From contig CM059190.1 in assembly GCA_030323885.1 (NCBI GenBank), positions 101,168,483 to 101,232,482 on the forward strand: DNA of 64,000 nt, given 5' to 3'. Made by a program: the position numbers and the translations under genes. Below the pieces are notes generated by a model, which made no database searches, was not told the origin of the DNA, and saw only the letters and a list, made by a program, of their open reading frames with translations. The DNA comes from Branchipolynoe longqiensis (taxonomy: Eukaryota; Annelida; Polychaeta; Phyllodocida; Polynoidae). Shown here piece after piece: positions 44,801-52,112 of this stretch; positions within the stretch are counted from its first letter, which is position 1, and the number at the start of each line of letters is the position of its first letter.

Positions 44801-46078
44801 TTGTTTTCCTCGTAGCCTATGTACACAGCCACAGATCCGAGCATTAGATTCGACACAATGACGTACAAAATTAATACTTGTCACTACCCGGCCTGACGCT
44901 TGGTATTAGTAGGATAGAGCAAGGACTGGTGAGCTTAGTATCAGGATAATGTTACTGCGTGGGATATCAGGTCATGGTGCTGATAGCCTGGTCTCCCAGT
45001 GGGGCAGCACTATAAAGTCACCAGAAGTGTGCACTGTCACAAGCTGGTGCCTGTCGTGATACGACCATATATGTTGCTAGGATGTAAAACTCAAACAAAC
45101 CAGTTTATCCATGCTGCTAAGTAGGCCAACAGTGTTTACAAATGTTATAAACCCATAAACTACTCACATTTCTCACCATGGACATACGTCTTGTTTGTTT
45201 TTCATGTAGGACATCCTGGAGCTGCGGAGTGAGTTAGCCCGAAAGGATGCACTGTTGGTGAAGCACCAGGAGAAAGTCATGCAGTGGCAGCTTATGTTGG
45301 CACGTGCGCATGGAGCCAATGCACCCCAGCAGCAAGCTTCCGCTAGCGGTCAGCAAGGCATAGGGCCACAGCAGCCAGGGCAACAGCAGCAGCAGCAGCA
45401 ACAACAACAACAGCAACAGCAGGTACTGTGTTTCCTATACTGGTAGTCAGAATAATAGCACCGGATGCGGTGTCCCAATCAGTAGAGCGCAGGCTTCCCG
45501 TGCAGAATATTGAGAGTTTGAATCCCGGCTCAGTCAAACCAATGACTTTCAAGGTTGATATGCATCACTACCTAGCCTAACGATCGGCATTACTCGGATA
45601 GGGAATGGACTGGTTAGCTCAGTATCAGGATCATGTGACTGAGTGGGATATCAGGTAATGGTGCTGGTGTCCTGATCTCCAAGTAGGGTAGTACTATAAA
45701 GTTGCCATGAGTGCACACTGTCAGAAGTCGGTACCAATCCTGATATGACCATAGATGTTGCCAGGATATAAAACTCAAACAAATGATTATTAATGATTTT
45801 GTTTATATTCTGTATGGGTTTAGTATATATATATATATATCTAAAACCACTTTTCATCTTGGTGCCTACAGATGCAACAACAACAGCAACAACAACAGCA
45901 GCAACAACAGAACGTGTCCCAGCAACATGTAGGTCCAGCACAACAAATGGCTGCCGGTAACCAGCCACAGTCGTCACAAGCGATGCCCCCACCATCACAG
46001 AACGCCTACCCCGGACCTGGACCGCTGGCCTACCTGGAGCAGACAACGTCGAATATAGGCATGCCCGAGAGGAGATAG
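23848..46078 (+). CDS. MED28: MED28, Mediator complex subunit 28 (five exons, 216 aa)
   Basis: Exons 23848-23898, 37899-37965, 39915-40027, 45210-45422 and 45872-46078 join in phase to 216 codons plus stop. Known: MED28 is a head-module subunit of Mediator, which links activators to RNA polymerase II in the nucleus. Seen: N-terminal [30 protein letters not shown] and [10 protein letters not shown], near-identical in pattern to human MED28; a helical EL-RKDAL-KH-EK segment; C-terminal [12 protein letters not shown]. It is longer than the human protein (178 aa) because of a glutamine-rich insertion (residues about 120-165). An ATTAAA poly(A) signal lies at 46143-46148. Odd: intron 1 is 14 kb of nested transposons, intron 4 interrupts the polyQ run, and the 3' end of the last exon is repeated twice downstream. 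Confidence 0.94.
24049..24557. mobile_element. Element with ~50-bp terminal inverted repeats
   Basis: 24049-24102 (ggtgtcatggtataaaaccc ... cgcagcccctgccgtg) is the inverted complement of 24508-24557 with few mismatches. Within it lies one copy of the ~215-bp repeat. No coding capacity. Confidence 0.65.
24760..25024. mobile_element. Foldback MITE family I, copy 1 (265 bp)
   Basis: Perfect 17-bp inverted ends (GCCGTGTTCACACGGAC / GTCCGTGTGAACACGGC). Further internal cacac-g and aatcg-at motifs occur in both orientations. It splits an inverted copy of the 215-bp repeat, which continues on both sides. Confidence 0.8.
25077..25859. mobile_element. TA-flanked TIR element carrying three 215-bp repeats
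   Basis: Ends TAGGGTATGCACTGACGTCA and the complement of TAGGGTATTCACGTGACGTC, both followed by a ggccattgtggcgata block, giving TIRs of about 57 bp. TA is duplicated at 25075-25076 and 25860-25861. Removing the element rejoins the surrounding repeat (gagata|tttcac). Confidence 0.82.
26390..26600. other. Sequence rich in GCGCATGCGY motifs, repeat-derived
   Basis: Blocks such as acgcatgcgtaccg, cttctgcgcatgcgtcaaaa and aaacgccg-like pieces recur at 24590, 26110 and 29110 in both orientations. They appear to be part of the same repeat complex as 24049-24720. Confidence 0.45.
26845..27345. repeat. Three imperfect ~160-170-bp tandem repeats
   Basis: The blocks 'tttctttattaatg-t-agatcctgatcaaactt', 'aatcaccyca-ttatcaaaa' and 'atgtaggtttccatggcaa' occur three times in order (starting near 26855, 27022 and 27177). 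Confidence 0.7.
28040..28385. repeat. C-rich/A-rich imperfect repeats
   Basis: Two to three imperfect copies of ccccctcccgagatagtaaa ... long C runs ... aagccagcygctgtgtgaat. C homopolymers of 13-15 at about 28106 and 28257. The frames reported as proteins here are low-complexity noise. Confidence 0.6.
28386..29574. other. MED28 intron 1, mostly unassigned
   Basis: 28386-28930 shows nothing I recognise. 28931-29220 resembles the GCGCATGCGY-rich repeat complex (gcatgcgcagaagcgacagc). 29480-29560 starts a repeat with 'cgcatttgcg-ggatcc-gtc' units that returns at 30020 and 36590-36820. Confidence 0.4.
29575..29815 (+). mobile_element. SINE family A1 head with tail type 2, good copy
   Basis: Head gacgggatggccgaatgagt, B box gggttcgaatcctgg, body, then tail type 2 with a perfect hairpin CAGTCG-TCTG-CGACTG (29751-29766), ending aactaatgtacc and a short A-rich run. 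Confidence 0.85.
30250..31570. repeat. ~185-bp repeat family, several tandem copies
   Basis: Units with aatctattcaatgctatcat, atttaacagaatta, aaattaaccctaaattcgaa and gcgatattaacgccg at about 30261, 30896, 31178 and 31363. Related single units at 46649 and 54870. (GCC)n-like patches such as cgccgccgccgc lie between units. Confidence 0.8.
30381..30810. mobile_element. TA-flanked MITE family H, copy 2 (430 bp)
   Basis: Ends TAGAGGGGGTGTAATGACGT and the complement of TAGAGGGAGTGCATGTGACG. Left flank TA, right flank TT (one change). Shares interior with 22121-22435. Confidence 0.7.
31657..31772 (-). repeat. 3' LTR of the Gypsy element
   Basis: 116 bp, same sequence as 36307-36422. Contains the palindromic CRE-like tgacgtca core (atgacgtcacg). 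Confidence 0.95.
32373..36281 (-). CDS. Gag-Pol polyprotein, Ty3/Gypsy (Mag-like), 1302 aa
   Basis: One uninterrupted frame. Gag occupies about residues 1-220. Paired CCHC-type knuckles lie at about 223-258 ([27 protein letters not shown]). Protease motif [11 protein letters not shown] is at about 328, RT catalytic VTDDILVHG at about 599, RNase [14 protein letters not shown] at about 745. The integrase has an HH-CC finger at about 958-995, DLFHV near 1025, SDNGPQFSS near 1076 and the glutamate in NGQSERY near 1109. All canonical residues I can check are present, and no frameshift separates gag from pol, as in Mag-type and some other lineages. Lineage assignment is by recall. Start ATG at 36281 is the first in frame after the primer site. 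Confidence 0.95.
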   Translation of the reverse strand: MALHGLKPPGYLNLDEKMAVNWRCWLQAYEIYAVAAGVSTKTERIQCCVFLHVAGVEAQKIHRTLALEGTDKDKIGPLIDAFSRYCEGKTNITVIRYEFNSFNQSGQNMDSYIRELKHRIQYCCYEQLESSLLCDRLVCGVNDDTLRNKLLQLPDLKLEECIQLCRLSEIKSAQVQQRDVHQVDAVKTGYARAQRSAAGTSPWLRQSTDRSQYQQASRGAVHKCGQCGYNHTKGTCPARGKECLGCRKIGHFVRMCRMQQPTGRNAAIYEIDVADDVIPRQDVNSPEEEVNGDLFVGTLCTSDIKNKDLWYTTFCVGGQDIQFKLDTGSEANILPLKMFNKISNVCLIPSLCHLVTYGGHRIRPHGQVSLNVEGHEVKFQVTDAGCAILGKQSCVQLGLLARLDVVNAIDGDTVADTLVRQYSNVFRGLGLIKVNAKIFIDKNICPVIDPPCRVPLAIVNDVKVELKRMLDLGVIVKQDEPTPWVNSVTIVRKPGKLRICLDPTKLNKAILRGPYPVRTVEEVVATLHGARYFSVLDANSGYWQIELDHCSSQLCTFNTPWGRFRFTRLPFGIKTAGDIFIQEMNNILMDLPGVHVVTDDILVHGSTLDEHNLRLAAVLERAAQVNLKLNPKKSKICKTTVNYVGHVITSDGIKPNQERIEAIIDMPSPSDKPAVQRFLGMMGYVHKFIPNMAHITKPLRQILKKDIAWHWESEQEEAFKKLKCLLTTAPVLRYFNSREHIVLQVDASKFGLGATLFQNKLPVAMASKALNKTQISYAVIEKELLAICFGCIKFHDYIYGNAITVISDHKPLVAIMMKPIHSLSARMQRMRMRLQNYNIEVQYLKGTELFFADTLSRAHTASVTPDDLYDQDMSIACIGIDHDVVQAVKRQTMLDSTLKKVIDLSTHGWPREGKTLDPDVQTFFRFKDELTMSEGILFRGSQMVIPKSMRTDMLAKLHEAHLGIIKSKQLARDTVFWPGLMGTLEETVLRCHVCQEFRKMPAKEPLMSHMITDLPYNKVAVDLFHVQDKNYMVIVDYYSKFPEVIEMIETTSKAIINALKQTFSRYGIPRFVVSDNGPQFSSKEFREFAVYYGFESIFTNPMHAQSNGQSERYVQTFKYMIKKCLRDGTDINIAILNYRNTSLEGVGASPAQILMSRRLRSRIPVVDSQLKATIQPSKALQLQHKQLIQKKYFDKHAGKEHPLLQIGDKVKYRNHNNEWEGGHIADTNDNRGRDYKIRNDKGNMLRRNRKFIFKCPQTAVNEQINKEDLLTKHTFSPYTTRYGRISKPPKRFEINATRYNIQ
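36307..36422 (-). repeat. 5' LTR of the Gypsy element
   Basis: 116 bp. Very short for a Gypsy LTR. Followed in element orientation by the primer binding site and, 26 nt after the LTR edge, the gag start codon. Confidence 0.95.
36580..36835. repeat. ~65-bp repeats ('catttgcg-ggatcc-gtc' family)
   Basis: Four imperfect units with gctgccatcatagcattaaa and gcgcatttgcgatggatcc, shared with 29540-30070 on the other side of the Gypsy/TIR block. Confidence 0.6.
36836..37898. other. End of MED28 intron 1
   Basis: AT-rich sequence with two imperfect copies of a 'ttgaatttttaagatattcc' type block that also occurs near 26700 in the opposite orientation. A type 1 tail fragment lies at 37796-37825 (gtcctgatatgatcttagat). 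No exon seen. Confidence 0.45.
37899..37965 (+). CDS. MED28: MED28 exon 2
   Basis: Acceptor tctgttccag, donor ACAA|GTGAGT, 67 nt. Encodes [20 protein letters not shown] then KT and one base of the next codon, matching the human stretch that ends EEIRTG. Confidence 0.9.
38005..38162 (+). mobile_element. SINE family A fragment with tail type 2
   Basis: Starts at aatggtcgaatcaaaccaat, includes the short body and ends with tail type 2. Its hairpin is CAATCA-TCAG-CGATTG (38109-38124). Located 39 bp after MED28 exon 2. Confidence 0.7.
38351..38422 (+). repeat. Upstream copy of the MED28 exon 3 splice acceptor region
   Basis: Aligns without gaps to 39851-39922, offset exactly 1500 bp, with about ten differences in 72. 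Includes aacattttaggtgt, i.e. a second acceptor and the first bases of exon 3. It then diverges (cgaatatttgcc). The two copies bracket the LINE 38423-39850. Confidence 0.8.
38423..39850 (-). mobile_element. RTE-like LINE, 5'-truncated, one nonsense codon
   Basis: The frame begins within the RT domain and continues through the C-terminal region to a stop at 38457. Seen: [14 protein letters not shown] (RT motif A region), [10 protein letters not shown], the catalytic [13 protein letters not shown], and the [15 protein letters not shown] block typical of the RTE/BovB-like C-terminus. An in-frame TGA (39300-39302) replaces the arginine expected in RGVRQG. The 3' end is a short (ATTG)n-like tail directly after the stop, as in RTE elements. 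Confidence 0.82.
39915..40027 (+). CDS. MED28: MED28 exon 3
   Basis: Acceptor acattttag, donor GAG|GTAGGA, 113 nt. Encodes the most conserved block ([20 protein letters not shown], then [12 protein letters not shown]). The acceptor region is duplicated 1500 bp upstream. Confidence 0.95.
40400..40935. other. MED28 intron 3, short SINE head and inverted motifs
   Basis: 40744-40860 carries an A2-type head (agaatcggtagagtgcaggc, gttcgaatcctga) without body. 40480-40620 has gcccaaacgggcaag / cttgcccaagtgg motifs in both orientations. Otherwise nothing. Confidence 0.45.
41499..41846 (+). mobile_element. SINE family A1, full length, 10-bp TSD
   Basis: Complete copy: head gacgggatggccgaatgagt, B box, body, tail type 1 and an AAC/AAAC-rich end. 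Flanked by GACTGTCTGT at 41489-41498 and 41847-41856. Inserted in the DIRS-like element. Best reference copy of the family here. Confidence 0.88.
42274..42427 (+). repeat. Left arm of a ~150-bp inverted repeat (partner 44392-44535)
   Basis: ctaggccatgagtgcaatca ... (at)n ... ggataactgctgttttcctg ... gtgggtcaggga. The same sequence on the - strand at 44535-44392 differs at a few positions and in the AT run length. Replaces the RT region of the DIRS-like element. Confidence 0.8.
42571..43125. repeat. Insertion in the DIRS recombinase gene, repeat family of 3636-3850
   Basis: Begins with a T-rich stretch and the block tatactgtccatagcat / gcatttcagtagcagataga shared with 3636-3850. Separates the two recombinase halves. 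Confidence 0.55.
43468..43525 (+). mobile_element. Solo LINE tail, 58 bp, with 8-bp TSD
   Basis: gtgaatatggcctatgctgc + cgacacggcgtaaagaaacc + (caat)n. The same tail ends the I/Nimb-like LINE at about 51820-51868. Flanked by CATTAAAT at 43460-43467 and 43526-43533. Includes a GCCG-ACA-CGGC hairpin. Confidence 0.75.
43761..43809. repeat. Long hairpin with G-quadruplex motif, 21-bp perfect arms
   Basis: The arm at 43761-43781 is the exact complement of 43789-43809 (7-nt loop ctaccat). The right arm contains GGGTGGGTGGGTAGGG, an ideal short-loop G4 motif. Confidence 0.9.
43826..43868. repeat. Second long hairpin, 19-bp perfect arms
   Basis: Left arm 43826-43844 (ttatggaaggggcgac core), loop ctgcc, right arm 43850-43868 (gtcgccccttccataa core). 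Lies 16 bp after the first hairpin. Confidence 0.9.
44850..45100 (+). mobile_element. SINE family A, head lost
   Basis: Starts at acaatgacgtacaaaattaa, full body, tail type 1 (gtcgtgatacgaccatatat), end aactcaaacaaacc. In MED28 intron 3, ~110 bp before exon 4. Confidence 0.7.
45210..45422 (+). CDS. MED28: MED28 exon 4
   Basis: Acceptor ttcatgtag, donor CAG|GTACTG, 71 codons, phase 0 both sides. Encodes [20 protein letters not shown] and [10 protein letters not shown], ending in 14 glutamines (mixed CAG/CAA). Confidence 0.93.
45461..45784 (+). mobile_element. SINE family A2, full length
   Basis: Head caccggatgcggtgtcccaa + gagtttgaatcccgg (B box with one change), body, tail type 1, end aactcaaacaaatg. 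Makes up most of MED28 intron 4. Confidence 0.8.
45872..46078 (+). CDS. MED28: MED28 exon 5 (terminal)
   Basis: Acceptor gcctacag, then ATG and 12 glutamine codons, a Q/P-rich linker and the family C-terminal motif [19 protein letters not shown], stop TAG at 46076-46078. Confidence 0.93.
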   Translation: MQQQQQQQQQQQQNVSQQHVGPAQQMAAGNQPQSSQAMPPPSQNAYPGPGPLAYLEQTTSNIGMPERR

Positions 46079-46142
46079 GCGGGCAAGCTTGTACTTGTAC
46101 ATAGCCTGGAGCTTTATAAACAGCACTGCTATGTTTGTAAAT

Positions 46143-46148
46143 ATTAAA
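46143..46148 (+). terminator. MED28: MED28 poly(A) signal ATTAAA
   Basis: ATTAAA 65 bp after the stop codon. A variant is kept in the downstream copies (gttaaa near 46349, attaaa near 47390). Confidence 0.6.
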
Positions 46149-46154
46149 GGGCAT

Positions 46155-46365
46155 GTGTTGGGATTTCCATCAAGGTGAACGTTAGATTTAACTAGCGATA
46201 GTCATCACAATCGATGTCCCCACCATCACAGACCGCTGGCATACCTGGAGCAGACAGCATCGAACATAGCAATGCCCAAGAGGAGAGAGGCGGGCAAGCT
46301 TGTACATAGCCTGGAGCTTTATAAACAGCACTGCTATGTTTGTAGATGTTAAAGGGACCAGCTAT
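46155..46365 (+). pseudogene. MED28: Second copy of the MED28 exon 5 end plus 3' UTR, frame broken
   Basis: Repeats 45965-46160 (catcacagaccgctggcata, acctggagcagacagcatcg, gcactgctatgtttgtagat). A deletion after the CCACCATCACAG block shifts the frame, and the stop codon position is changed (gagagaggcggg). Confidence 0.85.
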
Positions 46366-46479
46366 AGCTCGCTAGGACACTGCCCGTACTCCGACAAATG
46401 CTCTCCAAGCACAACCTTGTTTAGTTTTTATGTTTAAATGAACCAAGTATGTGTGGGGAGAGTAGGGGACCAGGGCCAT

Positions 46480-46870
46480 GCTAGTCTGAACTGCAAAGGC
46501 TGTTTGTTGTCTCCAAAATGGCCGCCCCCATAGGTGGCGGCCATTTGCAATGGAAAAGCTGCGCTGTGATTGGCTGAAATTGTGCCGGCAACAGGCTCAC
46601 ACAGTAACAAGTGTTGCTGGTTCCCAGTATCAGCAGCAATATATTAAGCCCAAATCTATTCAAAGCTCTCATATTTAACAGAATTACATGCTCAAAAAGT
46701 CAAATTTGGTCAAATTAATCACAAACTCGAAGCGATATTAACACCATTGCTGAAATTTGGTTAAATTAAACCAAAAATCGACGTGATATTAATGCCGCTC
46801 GCCGGTAACAGGCTCAGCAGATCCCCCTGAGCCTGTTGCCGACGAGCACCACTATTTCCCAATATCTATT
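46480..46870. mobile_element. Repeat-derived block with perfect hairpin
   Basis: aaatggccgcc ... ggcggccattt (about 46516-46545) has 11-bp perfect arms. The block is homologous, inverted, to 54290-54430 (caatcagagc / gattggctga). It is followed by a unit of the 185-bp family at 46643. Confidence 0.55.
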
Positions 46871-47162
46871 ATTAATACGCGCCGTAGCAAACAAAGCAAC
46901 AAGACTTTGACAACAACAACAATGACATATATATAGTTGGATGATTCATTCCTCTGGCGCTGCCCAGTAACTTCAAAGCAGCACTGAGCTGCATAAACAC
47001 ATCAAAGCAGCGCAGTGCTGCATAAACAACGTCGGCTTCACTGTCCCACCGGACCGTTTCACCAACGAATAACCTAGCCTCCGGCGCATTAGGCCACCAT
47101 GTGGCACAAATCTTAACTATTTCCGAGTTCGTTTGTTTTCCACGCGGCGGATAGCTGGCGAC

Positions 47163-47400
47163 TTTAAAGGGCATGTGTTGGGATTTCCATCAAAGTGAAC
47201 GTTGGATATAACCAGCGATAGTCGTCCCAAGCGATGTCTCCACTGTCACAGAACGCCTACCCCGAACCCAGACCTCTGGCCTACCTGGAGCAGACAACAT
47301 CAAATATATGCATGCCCAAGAGGAGTTAGGCAGGCAAGCTTGTACATAGCAGTGCTGTTTATAAAGCTGCATACTATGTTTGTAAATATTAAAGTGTGAG
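47163..47400 (+). pseudogene. MED28: Third copy of the MED28 exon 5 end plus 3' UTR, frame intact
   Basis: Repeats the same region and keeps the reading frame ([19 protein letters not shown] then stop, about 47272-47330). No polyQ part or splice acceptor is seen before it, so whether it is ever used as an exon is unknown. Confidence 0.82.
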
Positions 47401-48425
47401 TTGGAATTGCTATCGAAGTGAATATTAGATTTGTTCACTGCCATTTTGTAAGTTTTTATCTCTTTTCCAATACATTGTTCACAATTGCAAATTGTGGTTG
47501 ATTCGGCATAGGATGGCAGCATCTTCATCTTCGTATAAAGCTGCATAGTCCAATGAAGACATCACATTTTCAAAACCAAAACACTTAGCACGATTTGATC
47601 CTACAGAGCCAGCTTAGATAACAACAGACTTATGAAGCATGTGTTCTTGCATAGACGGGGATACTAAGCCAATTTAATAGAACCTGTTACTGCTGAAGCC
47701 TATGGTGTCATAATTTCAACGCGCTTGCCAAAATTAATTTGGCATGTTTGCTCTTCAAATATCTCCAATGGTAGCTGTTTAAAATAAAAGCTACTTCAAA
47801 CTACTTTAAAGTAGGTTTATAATGGTCAACCTAATGTATCTATCTCAGAAAATGTAAAAGAAAAACACACTCTACGCCATATCTGACTATGCAGCTTTAT
47901 AGCTCATGCTAACTAGCTACAGGTATCAAATTTGTAAGTCATTGGGTTTCACTTGGCCGGATTTTGAACCCACCACCTCCCTGAAAGCCACTCAGTGCTC
48001 TAACTGATCCACTGGTCCGTGCTGAAGGCATTGGTGAGTGACTAATGATTTAGATGTTGATTAAATTATGGTACTCGGCGATCTCATCGATTGATGTCTT
48101 GAAGTATGAGGGTAATGTTTGCAATTCATAAGTATTCAGTTAAAAATGTAGGTGAAGTATTGGAATATATTATATCACGATTCTCATAAATCAATTCTGT
48201 ACATGCAATTTCTACCACGTCCTACGAGACAGGATATACTTGTGTGCTCTAAATTTAGTTTCTTTCAGTGGTTCTTTCCCCTGTTTCACTAATAAGATGC
48301 AGGTCTTCTCTTGTATATAACTCCATATAGTGATGAATAAAATTACAATATTTTGTCTGTCTGTCTTTATCGTCATATAAAGGGGTAACAAAACTGGCTT
48401 TATTTACACAATTTGCTTACATGTT
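47401..48425. other. Intergenic, nothing firm
   Basis: 47930-48000 shows a weak SINE-like head (gtcattgggtttcacttggc). The rest is AT-rich without recognisable content. Confidence 0.4.
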
Positions 48426-48429
48426 AAAA

Positions 48430-49045
48430 CTGTGATGGACTAGTTTCTGCTCCGCCTGCGGAATAAAGGAGCAACACCGCAGCTGCTTCAAACCATGGGG
48501 GTCCTTACCCGGTTTATTCCGCCACGGCCAGAATACAGTGTGTTTGTTGTTTTACATCCTGGCAACATCTAAGGTCATATCAGGACGGGTACCGATTTGT
48601 AACAGTGCACACTCATGGTGACTTTATAGTGCTGTCCCACTGGGAAACCAGGCCGCTGGCACCAAGACTTGGTATCCCACTCAGTCACATTATCCTGACA
48701 CTGAGCACACCAGTCCTTGCCCTGTCCTAATAATGCCGAGCACCCGGCTAGGAACTTTTAAGTCATTGGTTTGACTCGACCGGGGTTCGAACCCACGATC
48801 TACCAGCACGGGAGACGGACGCTCTAACTCATTCTGCCATCCTGTCTGGTCGGCCAGAATACAAGTGACCAGCTGCTGCCCAACTGGGTCACACGTGATG
48901 TCTGGTGGACGGGGGGTGGCCGCTAGCCATGAGTAGAATGGTTCCCCCATAGGGATGGCCCATTATAGTGAGTGCTGCCACCTCTGGATCTTTCTGACCA
49001 GCAAGGTTCAGGGTAGTCGAGACTTTGACTGTGGTAATCGGGCTC
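48430..49045. repeat. Dispersed repeat G, copy 2, split by a SINE
   Basis: cctgcggaataaaggagcaa ... ggtttattccgccacggcc before, and gccgctagccatgagtagaa ... gtgctgccacctc after the SINE; same order as 18080-18362. Confidence 0.5.
48537..48850 (-). mobile_element. SINE family A1, antisense, 12-bp TSD
   Basis: Complete copy (tail gttgttttacatcctggcaa, head tctaactcattctgccatcc in antisense) flanked by CGGCCAGAATAC at 48525-48536 and 48851-48862. Confidence 0.88.
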
Positions 49046-49099
49046 GTTACTGACTAATAAAACCAACACGCTCACCTAGATTTAATACTACATATCGAA

Positions 49100-51868
49100 T
49101 ATAGATACTGAGGCACTTATTTCCCAAACTTGGTAAAGACCACAGTTGGCGTAATTGATTAATCAACTCGGGTCACCCGAGCCACTTTTTGGCGCATGCG
49201 CATATCCTACAGACTCGGGTCGAATAATCGAAGACGCTACTCAATGCTCGGGGTGGAAAAAATGGTCGTTTAATCCAAAACATTTTTTTTTTTTAATAAC
49301 CGATATAACTACAGCAAAATAGGATTTAAATTGTTTTATGATGGCATAGTTTAGTGATATTTCCATTTCATTAATCTATGTTGTTACCAAAAAAACATGT
49401 ATGACTGGTACCGGTGGCTGTTATCCTGCAGGACGGTACCAGCGCAAATGTGACATCATCGCTCCTAGCTACCCCAGCCAAGAGGTGGGTTACAGGGGTC
49501 GGGTCGTTTTGCACATGGCACGTCTATTTGTCAACTCCACTCGCGGTGTTCTATTTGAAATTCTGACGACTCGGGTGACCCGAGTCACCCGGGTCGTGAT
49601 CGATTACGGCCAGTGAAGCCAACAACTATCGTCCTATAGCCCTCACAAGCTGCATCTGTAAAACCATGGAGGGTATGGAAAATAACCGCCTTGTCTGGCT
49701 ACTGGAGTCAGGACACCCCCTGTCCAACCTTCAATGTGGCTTCAGGCGAGGCCACAGCACCCTCGACCATTTGGTTCGCATGGAAACATTCATAAGGAAT
49801 GTCTTCCTTAAGAAGGAGCACGTTGTGGCTGTCTTTTTCGACCTCAAAAAAGCCTATGACACAACGTGGCAGCATGGCATCATGGAGGACCTCCATGCGA
49901 TCGGCCTTCGCAGCCACTGTCCGATTTTGATCAAGAATTTTCTAGCGTTCAGGCATTTTCGCATCTGTGTCACGACTACTTATTCCAACCTACACTCACA
50001 GGAACTCGGAGTGCCTCAAGGTAGCATACTGGCCATGACGCTTTTTGGGGTCAAGGTCAACAGTATTGAGTCTCCTGTAGTCTTTTTGTGGATGACTTTT
50101 ATATTACACTTTTACAGTGGTGTTAATGTGAATGTCATTGAGAGAAAACTACAATTAAGCAACAATGGGATTCATTGATGGTCAGTTCTGAATGGATTCA
50201 AATTTACCAAGACCAAAACAGTCTGATTGCACTTCTGCCTGCTGCGTAGAGTGCATGCAGAACCAGAGCTGACCATTAAAGTCATTGAGGAAACCACATT
50301 TTGGGCCTCATTTTCGACACAAAGCTTTCTTTCGTGCCACATATTAAGTACCTCAAAACCCAATGCCTGAAGGCGCTAGATATTATGCGGGTGCTGTCCA
50401 GCTCACAGTGGGTAGTGGACAGAGATGTTCTGCTCTCTGTATACTGAAGCTTGGTTTGGTCACGACTGGATTATGGCAGCATAGTATGTTTCCGCAAGGA
50501 AATCGTATATTGGGCTGCTAGACACGGTGCACCACCAGGGGCTGCGTCTGTCCCTTGGGGCCTTTCGCACCTCAGTGGTTCAGAGCCTTAACTTCGAAAC
50601 CAATGAACCATCCCTTAACAACAGAATCAAACTGGCCATGCAATACATAGTCAAGTTAAAAATCAATGCATTGAATCCTGCATACCATTGTCTATTCGAG
50701 ACACGCGATGAATCCTGGTATGAAGCCAGGCCGAATTATACCACCCCCCTGAGGCTCCGAATGAAACGTCATTTGGAGGTTTTAGGCATGGATTTGAATG
50801 TGTTGGAGGATGCCAAAGTCCCAGAACATCCCCCGTGGTCGTTAAGGAAGCCATCGGTTATCCTTCGACTTGCGGAACTGAGGAAGTGTGGGACGCATCC
50901 ACTTCAATATCAAAGACTTCATGCAGAGATTCAAAACCAGTTTGAAGACCACCTCTCCATATACACTGATGGCAGTTTGCCAAGGGAAAAAATTTGGCGT
51001 TCGCATGCCCGATCAGAGCTTGATTTTCACTGCAGAAGCACAAGCACTCTACTTTGCCTCAGAGTGTGTCAAGATTTCCAACCACACTAACTATGTTGTA
51101 TACAGTGATTCGTTCTCCTGCCTCCAGGCTGTTGCTGGACGGAAAATAGACTATGGTGCAAAGGTCATTTATAAAATGAACCAACTGGCAACAGATGGAT
51201 ATGACATCCACCTGTGCTGGGTACCTGGCCATGCCGGCATCCGAGGAAACGAACGAGCTGATCGGGGTGCGAAGAAGGCTCTGAACTGTGATGTTGAATC
51301 GTGTTTGATCCCTCAATCTGATCTAAAACCACTAATAGCCACTTACATCAAATCCAAATGGCAACTACAAGAAATTGAACCATCTGTGGGAAAACCACCA
51401 CATACCCACACAGGAATTTAGCGGGACCAAGTGGTCCTTAGCCGCTGCCATATTGGTCACTCGCTGCTTACAGATGCTTTTCTGTTCAAGGGGGACCCTC
51501 CCACTAAATGTATTGGGTGTCAGTCCCCACTTACACTAAACACATTTGATTAAATTGTGTCGATTTCTTGGCCCTTTTCACAAAAGTATAACAACAAAAC
51601 ATTTTAGCCTTTTTAAGGGTGGCTGGTCTATATCATCACACATAGTCCATTAAACCAATTTGATCAATTAACAACCTTTAACTTTTATCTAAATTCTATT
51701 TCCTTTAGCCACAAATTATGTAACTGTGAGCTTTTTAAATCCAGTGTACTGATACAAAATTGATTCTGTGCTTTTGCATTCTGTAAAAGCGATGGTTGAA
51801 TAAAAACCAAACAATTCTCACTATGAATATGGCCTATGCTGTCGACACGGCGTAAAGAAACCATCAAT
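49100..51868 (+). mobile_element. I/Nimb-like LINE with RT and RNase H, degraded, split by a MITE
   Basis: Seen: FPKLGKDHS before the MITE, then NNYRPIALTSCICKTME, QCGFRRGHSTLDHL, FFDLKKAYDTTW, LGVPQGSIL, a frameshifted VDDF, and RNase H (SIYTDGS, FTAEAQALYFA, VVYSDSFSCLQAV, LCWVPGHAGIRGNERADRGA) between about 50940 and 51290. RNase H after RT points to the I superfamily. Several frameshifts make it inactive. The 3' end is the tail atggcctatgctgtcgacac + caat-rich repeats (51825-51868). Confidence 0.85.
49147..49610. mobile_element. MITE family J (464 bp) in the LINE's RT gene
   Basis: Ends tggcgtaattgattaatcaa and the complement of ggccgtaatcgatcac..., with cactcgggtcacccgag-like subterminal palindromes. 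Flanked by AGT (or CAGT) at 49144-49146 and 49612-49614. Removing the element and one AGT restores the RT frame. Other copies: 55452-55918, 58370-58835, partial 57650-57950. Confidence 0.85.
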
Positions 51869-52112
51869 CAATCAAATTGATAGAATCTGTCAGTTTTTAA
51901 ACCTATGATGTCCTGCATTTTGATGTGCACATCAACATTAATTTAACATGTTTCATTGATCTCAAGTTGCATATACCTTATATATTTATCTCAAATATTG
52001 GCACTCAAAATCACAGGATTATGCAACTTTGATTTAAATAAATGCAGAATTTTTACCCAAAATAATTTGCAATCATTGAATTAATTTTTTAATCAATGGT
52101 ATTTCATAGGAA

